Shown here: in pieces, positions 17,092 through 24,572 of the stretch | How the letters are laid out: each line of letters begins with the position of its first letter | Numbering within the stretch: position 1 is the stretch's first letter | Source: a virus | Direction: 5' to 3' (one strand) | DNA: 53,406 nucleotides | Virus record (IMG/VR): IMGVR_UViG_3300014914_000006 | Span: 1 to 53,406 of that record | Program-made: the position numbers and the translations under genes | The notes under the pieces: model-generated | What the model was told of the DNA's origin: nothing | The model's database searches: none | The model's input: only the letters and a program-made list of their open reading frames with translations

Positions 17092-18008
17092 ACCAAGTAA
17101 TTACAGATCAATATTCGTGTTATCATGGAGATTGTGTAGAATTAATTAAAAACATACCTGATGATTGCATTGGATTATCTGTGTTTTCTCCACCATTTGC
17201 AGAGCTATATGCTTATAGTGATAGTCCGAGAGACATGGGGAACAGTAAAAGTTATGATGAGTTCTTCCAGCAATTTTCATATCTCATTTCAGAGTTAAAT
17301 CGAGTTACGATGCCTGGCAGGATAGTTGCAGTTCATTGCATAGATATTCCGGCTATGAAAGAGCGAGACGGATATATTGGTCTAAAGGATTTTCCAGGTG
17401 ACATAATTAGAGCTTTTCAGAAATGCGGATTTATTTATCACTCAAGACATGCGATATGGAAAGACCCGTTGACAGAAGCGACTAGAACAAAGGCACTTGG
17501 ACTGATGCACAAGCAGCTATGCAAAGATTCTGCTATGTGCAGATCAGGATTGCCTGATTACGTGTTGGCATTTCGTAAAAAAGGTGACAATGCCATTCCT
17601 ATTGAAAAGCAGCATGGATTCACAGAATATCATGGCTCAAACATAATCACAGGCGAAGGTGTTAAACGAAGTCATAATATTTGGCGGTCTTATGCTAGTC
17701 CTGTGTGGATGGATATCCGCCAATCTAATACTTTGAACAAGAAAAATGCTAGAATTGAAAAAGACCAGAAACACATATGCCCATTGCAGCTAGATGTCAT
17801 TGAGCGAGTTGTGTCTTTATGGTCAGTTGAAGGTGACATCGTATTGACTCCATTTGGTGGCATTGGTTCAGAATCTTATGTCGCCATAAAGAACAATCGC
17901 AGGTCAATTTTATTTGAACTTAAAGAATCCTATTATGAGCAGGCGGTTATCAATTGTAATAACGCTGCAAATATTAAATATTCAGAAACCAATGATATGT
18001 TTTTATAG
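17076..18008 (+). CDS. DNA N4/N6 amino-methyltransferase
   Basis: A 310-residue enzyme of the beta-type motif order: catalytic motif IV SPPF (S38-F41) comes first, and the SAM-binding motif LTPFGGIGSESYVAI (about 257-271) comes last. SPP[Y/F] favours N4-cytosine methylation over adenine, but this is not certain. Motif I has Thr where Asp is usual (TPFGG for DPFxG), which is worth noting. GGAG lies nine bases before the ATG at 17076. It probably protects phage DNA or marks it for the partner helicase. Confidence 0.88.
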   Translation: MAKCMNQVITDQYSCYHGDCVELIKNIPDDCIGLSVFSPPFAELYAYSDSPRDMGNSKSYDEFFQQFSYLISELNRVTMPGRIVAVHCIDIPAMKERDGYIGLKDFPGDIIRAFQKCGFIYHSRHAIWKDPLTEATRTKALGLMHKQLCKDSAMCRSGLPDYVLAFRKKGDNAIPIEKQHGFTEYHGSNIITGEGVKRSHNIWRSYASPVWMDIRQSNTLNKKNARIEKDQKHICPLQLDVIERVVSLWSVEGDIVLTPFGGIGSESYVAIKNNRRSILFELKESYYEQAVINCNNAANIKYSETNDMFL

Positions 18009-18030
18009 AAGTTATATAAAAGGAAACATA

Positions 18031-18255
18031 ATGCTTAAAGAAAAATATTGTGACAGGTGCAAGAAGTTAAGAATGTTCCATGAAAAATATGGATGCTTGA
18101 AATGTGGAATAATACAACCTTGCAGAAATTGCAAAGAAGATTTCAGAAGCATCCAAGGGCAATTGACTTGTCAGAACTGCAAAGATGGAAACAAAAGAAA
18201 ACATGGTAATGTCAGAAGAATGAAAATGACCAACTTCAGACGGGAAACTTATTAG
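18031..18255 (+). CDS. Small multi-CxxC zinc protein (74 aa)
   Basis: ATG at 18031 with AAAAGGAAA upstream. Four CxxC pairs (CDRC, CLKC, CRNC, CQNC) in about 45 residues suggest two zinc ribbons back to back, followed by a basic tail. The pattern is like recombination- or transcription-related zinc-ribbon proteins, but no family is certain. Confidence 0.65.
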   Translation: MLKEKYCDRCKKLRMFHEKYGCLKCGIIQPCRNCKEDFRSIQGQLTCQNCKDGNKRKHGNVRRMKMTNFRRETY

Positions 18256-18266
18256 GGGAATTAATT

Positions 18267-18461
18267 ATGGCAATATCTGGGATCGAAGGGCTTCCGACCA
18301 GACCACATCCGATTGTCAGCAGAGTCACACAAAAACCTGCTGAACCCAAAAGAGCATCACTTGAACAAACGATCAAAGGTGGACCAAGACACAATCCACC
18401 AATGCCAACAGTCGGCAGCCTTGAAAAGTGTATCGGACAATCAATTGACATTCTAGCTTGA
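18267..18461 (+). CDS. Unknown small Pro-rich protein (64 aa)
   Basis: ATG at 18267 with AGGGGAATT upstream. The product is rich in Pro, Lys and Arg (GLPTRPHPIVSRVTQKPAEP) and probably unstructured. No function recognised. Confidence 0.55.
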   Translation: MAISGIEGLPTRPHPIVSRVTQKPAEPKRASLEQTIKGGPRHNPPMPTVGSLEKCIGQSIDILA

Positions 18462-18472
18462 AAGGAAATAAA

Positions 18473-18676
18473 ATGGGTGATGAACATTTGATCATGGCAA
18501 TCAACAATTTGACAAAAGCAGTTTGTGAATTTGCTGAACTTTACAGATCAGTCCACACTGTGCCAGAAGATGATCCTGATGCTCCGTCATGTTTAATTTG
18601 CAATGACACAGGAATATACATGGCTAAAATTGGTGAAACAAATTACCAAAAGAAATGTCATAACTGCAACAAATAG
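18473..18676 (+). CDS. Small protein with C-terminal zinc-binding pair (67 aa)
   Basis: ATG at 18473 with AAAGGAAA upstream is preferred over the in-frame TTG at 18458. A helical N-terminal half is followed by CLICNDTGIY and a C-terminal CHNCNK, two CxxC pairs flanking a DnaJ-like glycine turn. Probably binds zinc; role unknown. Confidence 0.6.
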   Translation: MGDEHLIMAINNLTKAVCEFAELYRSVHTVPEDDPDAPSCLICNDTGIYMAKIGETNYQKKCHNCNK

Positions 18677-18686
18677 AAAGAAGATT

Positions 18687-18884
18687 ATGATTGACACATT
18701 CAGAATCAAGCAGCAATTAATAGGCGGACCGCTTGATGGATCTGAAGTCAATGTTGCTGATTACAAAATACTTGCAATCCCGATGGTGACACAATTGAAA
18801 AATGGATCGATGCACTTCACATATTGCTTGTATGAAAAGAAAGATGGTGCTTTGCATTATATCGAAACTATGAAAGGGAAGTAA
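18687..18884 (+). CDS. Conserved small phage protein, GGPLDG type (65 aa)
   Basis: ATG at 18687 with AAAGAAG upstream. LIGGPLDGSEVNV followed by a short beta-rich part ending in MHFTYCLYEKKDGALHYIE is a pattern I recognise in many small phage proteins of unknown function. The stop overlaps the next start (TAATG). Confidence 0.65.
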   Translation: MIDTFRIKQQLIGGPLDGSEVNVADYKILAIPMVTQLKNGSMHFTYCLYEKKDGALHYIETMKGK

Positions 18885-19048
18885 TGACTATACCAGAAGA
18901 TGAAATCCCACAATTTCAATGGGATGAAATGGAAATGAGATTGGCAGAATCAAAAGAAGAAAATGATCTGCTGAAAGTTGAAAATGCAAACTTGAGAAAG
19001 CAACTTAAAATTGCAATTGAAGAAAACAAATCACTGAAAGGGAAGTAA
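18884..19048 (+). CDS. Short coiled-coil protein (54 aa)
   Basis: An ATG at 18884 overlaps the previous stop codon, with AAAGGGAAG upstream. The 54-residue product begins MTIPEDEIPQFQWDEMEM and continues as a leucine-zipper-like coiled coil with Leu/Ile at heptad spacing. It fills what would otherwise be a 166-base gap between two closely packed genes, which supports it being real. Confidence 0.6.
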   Translation: MTIPEDEIPQFQWDEMEMRLAESKEENDLLKVENANLRKQLKIAIEENKSLKGK

Positions 19049-19050
19049 TT

Positions 19051-19431
19051 ATGGCAAAGAAAACAAAAGCTGATCTGCTTCATCAAATTGTTAATCTTGA
19101 AAAAGAACGCAGCAAATCAAAAAAGAATTGGGATAACTTAAACGATCTGTCTAACAGGCAAGAAAAGAAAATTGCAGAACTTGAAAATAAACTTGAAAAA
19201 TCAGCCATTGAATTTATCGACAAAGAAAAAGAATTGTTAAATGAGAAAAGGCTTAGTAAATATTGGACAAATGAATACAATAAAGTCAGATTTGACCATG
19301 CTGATTTGTTCAAAAAGAATGAAGCACTTGCAGAAAAACTTGCAAAAGCATATCAATTCAAAATGAAATACGAAGTAATAAAGGAAGTCCATCTGTCAAT
19401 AATGACTGGTCTTGTAAAGTCATCTTCATAA
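19051..19431 (+). CDS. Coiled-coil protein, last gene of the left arm (126 aa)
   Basis: ATG at 19051 after AAAGGGAAG. Residues about 5-105 are a single charged coiled coil rich in Lys, Glu and Leu (KADLLHQIVNLEKERSKSKK). It resembles the preceding 54-residue protein in style, and the two could interact. It ends just before the large terminator-like hairpin. No function recognised. Confidence 0.65.
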   Translation: MAKKTKADLLHQIVNLEKERSKSKKNWDNLNDLSNRQEKKIAELENKLEKSAIEFIDKEKELLNEKRLSKYWTNEYNKVRFDHADLFKKNEALAEKLAKAYQFKMKYEVIKEVHLSIMTGLVKSSS

Positions 19432-19435
19432 CAAC

Positions 19436-19501
19436 AATTGGGTGCAGCTGTCAACGTGATCACCGGAGGGTAAAAATCACATTTTCAACTGACACCCAAT
19501 T
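19436..19501 (+). terminator. Large hairpin between convergent arms
   Basis: AATTGGGTG (19436-19444) pairs perfectly with CACCCAATT (19493-19501). Inside, CAGCTG can pair with CAACTG with one mismatch, and GTGAT (19456-19460) pairs with ATCAC (19476-19480). On the + strand the structure is followed by TTCTTT, so it can act as a terminator for the left arm. The T-rich tail is missing on the minus side, so termination of the right arm here is less clear. The multi-part stem is larger than an ordinary intrinsic terminator. Confidence 0.6.
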
Positions 19502-19505
19502 TTCT

Positions 19506-20522
19506 TTAATCTGCAATATCCTCAATTTCATCATTCAAAGCAAACTGATCAACGGGAGAATTTGGATCAACTGGTGCTGCTGGAATTGTTAAGTCAGCAC
19601 GAGTTCCTTTGGTCAGATCAGCAGCAACTGCTTGGACTGTCACATACAAAGTGTTAGTGTCTTGCGGAATCAATTTGTTGTATTGCCTTGGTGTGTCTGG
19701 AATCAAAACATAATCTGGATCGCCAGTGATCACGGGAGTTCCTGAAGTGTCATACCAAATATAAAATCTCCAAGGATCAGTATCACCAAACGCTTTTTTC
19801 CAAGTGAAAAAGAATCTTGCATATGTTGACAGATAAGCATAAGTCAAATTAATCAGATCAGGTGGAGCTGTCGGTTCCGCTGCACCTGATGATATTTCAA
19901 CTCTGAATTTATTGAATGCAATTTCATCTTTCCACAGATAACCCTGCAAGACAAATTCAATGTCATATTCACCATCTGCAAGCGTGATATTTGTAAGCTG
20001 CAAATCATCACGCAATGCAAAGCCCAGATATGTTCTGACAAGTGAAGTTGTGTCTGTTGCATAGATGTGATAGCCAGATTCATAATAATGCTTTCTTGAC
20101 GCCCTCAGAACGCTTTTGACAGTTGCCAGTATAGCGTGTGAAGAACGAAAAACTGATTTCTGTGTTGTATGATAAGCATGAGCAGCACGAAGCACGCTGG
20201 ACACTTTCTGAATAATGCTATGTTCTGGCTTCAATACTGACTTAACCCTTGTTATATCACTATGTTCTGTTGATAGAATTGACTTAATATGAGTTATAAC
20301 AGAGTGTTCAGCATGAAGGATTGATTTCCCCCAGCCTCGTGTTTCAGCTTCAATCAGATGTGCAGTTGACAGAACACTTCTAGGCTGCTTGTCATAAGCT
20401 CTGGTTGCTCGTAGGATTGACGTTGACCGTTCTGTTGGTATATCGAGTAGCCCAAGCGGAACAAACGCTTTATCAGCTGTTTTTATGCGATTAAACAAAC
20501 CCAGTGGAAGTGTGTCAGTCAT
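19506..20522 (-). CDS. Distal tail/fibre protein with 14-residue repeats (338 aa)
   Basis: Last gene of the leftward late arm. Residues 35-150 hold eight copies of a unit starting S-[IV]-[LF], most followed by an A-H-S/E-H-S core; seven of the eight steps are 14 residues (starts at 35, 49, 67, 81, 95, 109, 123, 137, with one 18-residue step). The C-terminal 130 residues contain a fibronectin-III-like segment (PPDLINLTYAYLSTYARF). The position after the beta-helix protein suggests a fibre or receptor-binding accessory. The stop-start overlap (TAATG) with the upstream gene shows cotranslation. Confidence 0.6.
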   Translation of the reverse strand: MTDTLPLGLFNRIKTADKAFVPLGLLDIPTERSTSILRATRAYDKQPRSVLSTAHLIEAETRGWGKSILHAEHSVITHIKSILSTEHSDITRVKSVLKPEHSIIQKVSSVLRAAHAYHTTQKSVFRSSHAILATVKSVLRASRKHYYESGYHIYATDTTSLVRTYLGFALRDDLQLTNITLADGEYDIEFVLQGYLWKDEIAFNKFRVEISSGAAEPTAPPDLINLTYAYLSTYARFFFTWKKAFGDTDPWRFYIWYDTSGTPVITGDPDYVLIPDTPRQYNKLIPQDTNTLYVTVQAVAADLTKGTRADLTIPAAPVDPNSPVDQFALNDEIEDIAD

Positions 20523-22144
20523 TATGCAACCTCAGCAAGTGGATCAATGTAAAGATAGCCAGCATTGTCTTGTTTGTTCAATGTGATTCTTAAAGGTGCA
20601 AGACAATCTTGTCCGACTGTGATCGTCATAGTCAGCTTGAATCCTGTCAGTCCAGAATCACCTGTCCAGACAGAAGCATCAGCTGTTAATGCAGCACCGT
20701 CAGGATCACGAGTTGTTTCTTGCTCACGGTTCACATCACCGCCATTATTTAGATAATCAAGTTCAAAGAAAAGTTCATCTTGTGTCGGATCTGCTGTATA
20801 AGATTTCATTGCACCATAAACGGTGATCGTATTGCTGCCAGCTTTCAATGGCAAGATGACAGTTTCCATTCCTTGTGTTCCAATTTCAAGCAGCGGTTCA
20901 ATCAATGGTGCTGTTGCAACATCATTCAGCATTTTGATTGATCCAGAATGTCCACCAGTTCTTGAAACACCTGTCTGCAATTCTGCTTCACCTCTTGACT
21001 GCCAAGTTTTCCAAGCACCTTTGACACCGTTATGATCTGAACTGAAAATGCCTTGATGATCGTCACCAGAAACAGAAGTTGCAGAAGCAAAAACTGCATT
21101 CCTTAAAACAATTCGTGTGTTTTTATCTGTGACAATATCAGCAACGGTATTGCCAGCAGAGAATGAAACATTTTGTGCATAGACATAAGGCAAATAATCC
21201 GTCAACACTTCAATGCCAGCATTCAATCCTGAAACTGTTTGGTTGATTCGTTTGAATGTGCAAATTCCAATTGTTGCATTTGCAGCAATTTTGAATCCAC
21301 CACCAGCAGAGCAATCCATATTTATAACTGCACGCAAATGGGTATCCACATAGAATGCAAAGTTGTCAGTTGAAACTGCTTCACAATCAATCAGTGAAGC
21401 ATCGCTCGGAGTTGTTGCAGCAGTTGCATGAATGCCATATCCAATTGTTCCAACGCCTTTACATCTGACAAGCATGACATCTTCATCAATGTAAATTCCA
21501 GCAGCTTGACCAGCTGTTTTGATTCCTTCACAGTCATATGCAAAAGATCCATCTGAACTTGAACTGAATTTAATACCACCACCGACTGTTGAATTTGATC
21601 GTGCTGTTCCTGTGCATCCAAAAAGTCCCACATTTGCTGCATGAACATAAATTCCACGTCCTTCAGTTGTGCTTGCAGACATATCTGCTTGACCTTCACA
21701 ATACTTTGCAACGATAGAAGCAATAGAAATATAAATGCCCATTGATGTGCCGCCACTTGTCACAGAATTATAACCACGCAATCTGTGATATTCAGCACCA
21801 CCTGATCCGTTCATCTGCATATAATGAGTGTATGAACTTGCAAAAGTTGCTTCTGCATAATCAGCAACATCACCGTCCCATGCTGCTTGTGCTGCTACTG
21901 GTCTAGAAGAATAATGATCATCCCCTGGTTTCGGCCATCCTATATATTTTGTAGCTGCATCATTTAATTGTGTGATACTTGATGTGTATGCTTTTGATGT
22001 TCTTCTAATCCAGACATTATTGCCAGCACCAAAGTTTGTTTTGAATGTATTAAATGCACCAACTCCACCAGGAGCAGGAGCTTGAACATAACTGGTACCA
22101 TCTCCATTATTAGATGCTGACTGATCAACATATTGATTCGCCAT
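20522..22144 (-). CDS. Tail spike/fibre with right-handed beta-helix
   Basis: A 540-residue protein. From about residue 110 to 370 it has regular short strands with small and Gly residues (GIYISIASIVAKYCEG, GIYVHAANVGLFGC, GIYIDEDVMLVRCKG, GIHATAATTPSDASLIDCE). This is the rung pattern of pectate-lyase-like beta-helices with a Cys at the end of many rungs. The last 130 residues form a separate beta domain. Such proteins bind, and sometimes cleave, surface polysaccharides of the host. No catalytic triad can be pointed out. GGAG precedes the ATG. Confidence 0.75.
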   Translation of the reverse strand: MANQYVDQSASNNGDGTSYVQAPAPGGVGAFNTFKTNFGAGNNVWIRRTSKAYTSSITQLNDAATKYIGWPKPGDDHYSSRPVAAQAAWDGDVADYAEATFASSYTHYMQMNGSGGAEYHRLRGYNSVTSGGTSMGIYISIASIVAKYCEGQADMSASTTEGRGIYVHAANVGLFGCTGTARSNSTVGGGIKFSSSSDGSFAYDCEGIKTAGQAAGIYIDEDVMLVRCKGVGTIGYGIHATAATTPSDASLIDCEAVSTDNFAFYVDTHLRAVINMDCSAGGGFKIAANATIGICTFKRINQTVSGLNAGIEVLTDYLPYVYAQNVSFSAGNTVADIVTDKNTRIVLRNAVFASATSVSGDDHQGIFSSDHNGVKGAWKTWQSRGEAELQTGVSRTGGHSGSIKMLNDVATAPLIEPLLEIGTQGMETVILPLKAGSNTITVYGAMKSYTADPTQDELFFELDYLNNGGDVNREQETTRDPDGAALTADASVWTGDSGLTGFKLTMTITVGQDCLAPLRITLNKQDNAGYLYIDPLAEVA

Positions 22145-22147
22145 TGT

Positions 22148-23389
22148 TTAGCTCCATTCAACTGTTATGTCATTGGCGAAATTATCACGGGAATAAACAC
22201 CTTCAACCACAGTTTCACGTATCCAGATCCCGTATATATCTGTGTCTGCTAAAGCTCCGATCTGCAAAGCATCGTCATAGGTATCAGGTGCAGAGAAAGC
22301 AACAGCACCGGGAGTTGTTTCTTCGGTTGCTGGATTTTCAAACTGCAATGTGCTTGGTGCATCAAGACCAAGATCCATTTCAGGCAACACTTCAACTGTG
22401 TCACCAATATCCCATGCTTGTGCAGTGAAATCACGAAGTCCACCAGTTGCGTCTGCTGAATAGCAAGTGTTTCCACTTCTGAAAAAGACATATCGACAAT
22501 CATCTTTTGTGACGTTTTTAATCCAGAATGATCTTTCAGGGAATGAACTTCCATCAGTCAAATCAAAATTATCTGCTGCAATTGTTACAGCATCAACTAA
22601 GGTTGTTTGAACTCCGTCACCTTCAGCTGCTTTGATGTAAGCTCTGACATCGTTCATAGTGTCAGCACCATCTTCATTTTTAACTACAACAAGATGGAAT
22701 CTTTCTTTGCCACTGCCAGCAGTTTCATATCCTTCAAAGTCTGGGATCACTTCACCAACTGGATTTGTTAATGCAAGAACGTCATTCTGATCACTTCCCG
22801 GTAAACTTGCATAGGTCACTGTGACAATCAAGAACTTTTCTCTGCTTGCAGAAAACAGTTCATAAACTCCATCGCCAGCTGAAACGTCAACGAGTTCACC
22901 ATCACCAGAATCTCCCGGTGCTTTCCACGATAAACTATCATCTGACAGATCATAATACAGTGTGCCAGATCCGACTTCGTTTGCAAAGCCAGCATTGTTG
23001 ATGACAACGCCTGTGACGTTTGTTGGAGTTGTTATGTCCATGCCGGGAATTTCATCCGTTGTTCTCCAGTTACCACCAAAGAACAGTTTGAATGTGTCTG
23101 TCACAGCAGGAGTTGCTGGAAGAACTTTTGCAAGCTGAAGTTCATCATCAACTGCAACAAAGTCTTTGACATGAAAATATATTCCACGCAAAGCAGCTGT
23201 AGTTGTGTTTGCTTCAAATCTTCCAATTGCTCCATTCCAAGCATCATCTGCTTGTGTTAATGCAGCACATTGAATTGCCAGTGTGCTATTTGTTCCGTCA
23301 CTTGTAAGAACAGCAGATGCTTGACCGTCTGCTGAATTAATCTTCAAAGGATAATACCACTTCAATTTGTCTGCTGTTGGAATTGCCAT
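22148..23389 (-). CDS. Tail-associated structural protein (413 aa)
   Basis: Starts MAIPTADKLKWYYPLKI, a short N-terminus that I associate with phage distal tail proteins. The rest is beta-rich, acidic and rich in Thr, Asp and Gly, as in fibre or baseplate proteins. TAGGAGAA precedes the ATG. It lies between a small beta-domain protein and the beta-helix spike, so a tail tip or fibre role is likely. No catalytic motif seen. Confidence 0.6.
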   Translation of the reverse strand: MAIPTADKLKWYYPLKINSADGQASAVLTSDGTNSTLAIQCAALTQADDAWNGAIGRFEANTTTAALRGIYFHVKDFVAVDDELQLAKVLPATPAVTDTFKLFFGGNWRTTDEIPGMDITTPTNVTGVVINNAGFANEVGSGTLYYDLSDDSLSWKAPGDSGDGELVDVSAGDGVYELFSASREKFLIVTVTYASLPGSDQNDVLALTNPVGEVIPDFEGYETAGSGKERFHLVVVKNEDGADTMNDVRAYIKAAEGDGVQTTLVDAVTIAADNFDLTDGSSFPERSFWIKNVTKDDCRYVFFRSGNTCYSADATGGLRDFTAQAWDIGDTVEVLPEMDLGLDAPSTLQFENPATEETTPGAVAFSAPDTYDDALQIGALADTDIYGIWIRETVVEGVYSRDNFANDITVEWS

Positions 23390-23401
23390 TTTATAATTCT
23401 C

Positions 23402-23947
23402 CTATATCGAAATTGTTAAAGTTAAATTCGGTGATGTTCCTGACAAACTTGCATCAGTTGGAATTGGCGGCAATCCTTCGATGAAAAACGACCAAGCATC
23501 ACCAGCACTTTCTTTTCCTTCATTTGTCACTGCTTCAATATTAAATATTCCTTGATAGCCGTCATCATCAATCAAATTTTTTGCTGACTGTGCTTTGAAC
23601 AATGGAAGTTCATCGTCAGCATCATGTGATTGAATCCAAATATCATCAAGATAGATTCTGTAAAAGTTTGCAGTTGTGATTGATGACCAATAAAACCACG
23701 GTCTACGGATTAGCGGAAGATACTTTGAATTGACAACTTCATCTTCATTTGCTTCATGGATTTCAATTGCATACAGATTAGCAAGATTGACAATCACAGT
23801 TCTTGCTGTTACGTCACCAAATTGCAGCGGTCCAAATATTGATAATCCGTTCAAGAAAACATAAGCAACTTTACCAACAGATCCATTCCATGCAATTTCT
23901 GCAATTCGATCATTCAATATTGTTAAGTCATAAGTATCAATAATCAT
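23402..23947 (-). CDS. Tail protein with fibronectin-III-like domain (181 aa)
   Basis: The middle (FYWSSITTANFYRIYLDDIW and then GIFNIEAVTNEGKESAG) follows the fibronectin-III strand pattern, which is frequent in phage tail tips. The N-terminus is a small beta segment (LNDRIAEIAWNGSVGKVAYV). GAGGAA lies upstream of the ATG. Its place between tail-tip candidates supports a structural role. Not assignable further. Confidence 0.55.
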   Translation of the reverse strand: MIIDTYDLTILNDRIAEIAWNGSVGKVAYVFLNGLSIFGPLQFGDVTARTVIVNLANLYAIEIHEANEDEVVNSKYLPLIRRPWFYWSSITTANFYRIYLDDIWIQSHDADDELPLFKAQSAKNLIDDDGYQGIFNIEAVTNEGKESAGDAWSFFIEGLPPIPTDASLSGTSPNLTLTISI

Positions 23948-23950
23948 TAT

Positions 23951-24547
23951 CTATTCCTCTGGAGCAGCTTGCACTTCAACTGGTATTGATTCACTTGCAC
24001 CAAATAATCCCGTAACATTCAGATTGGTGCTGCCAATTGTTCTTCCGATTATATTTATCAATGGTCCCTGTGTTGATACTTCAACAAGTCCATTTACATC
24101 ATACCAAAATACTTGATTCGGCGTGAGTCCAGCGTAATATGTCAAAGGTATTTTTTCACCAACATAAATTTTAATTGAACCTAATCGTTTGCCTTCGTAA
24201 TTTCTGATATGAGGATTTGCAATAAACAACATTGATTCCCTGCGATAATCAGAATCATATAACTCACAATGATATGCTCCAAACTTATCCTTGTTGGAAG
24301 ATGCTTTCAATTTTACTTCTTCATCATTATCAGCATTTTGAGTAATTTTAATAGCATCAGTATCCAATGGAAGTTTTAACACCACTTGATTGAAATATGG
24401 AATCCTGCCACCCCAGATCATTATCTTTGCTTCTTCGCCGGACAATAACAACTGTTCACCTTCATAAAGATCAAGTTCAAAGAATGCTTGTGGATGCTGA
24501 ATTAAATCAATGTATGATGGCAAATCTATTTTAGATGCCACTTTCAT
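23951..24547 (-). CDS. Tail protein with C-terminal Ig-like domain (198 aa)
   Basis: ATG at 24547 follows AAGGGA and is preferred to the TTG/GTG codons at 24583/24580, which would overlap the upstream gene. The last 55 residues (VEVSTQGPLINIIGRTIGST and on) resemble a bacterial Ig-like (Big_2) domain. The central part is beta-rich with no clear family. It belongs to the tail-tip cluster. Confidence 0.55.
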   Translation of the reverse strand: MKVASKIDLPSYIDLIQHPQAFFELDLYEGEQLLLSGEEAKIMIWGGRIPYFNQVVLKLPLDTDAIKITQNADNDEEVKLKASSNKDKFGAYHCELYDSDYRRESMLFIANPHIRNYEGKRLGSIKIYVGEKIPLTYYAGLTPNQVFWYDVNGLVEVSTQGPLINIIGRTIGSTNLNVTGLFGASESIPVEVQAAPEE

Positions 24548-24572
24548 AATTCCCTTATTTTTTGGAGTTGCA

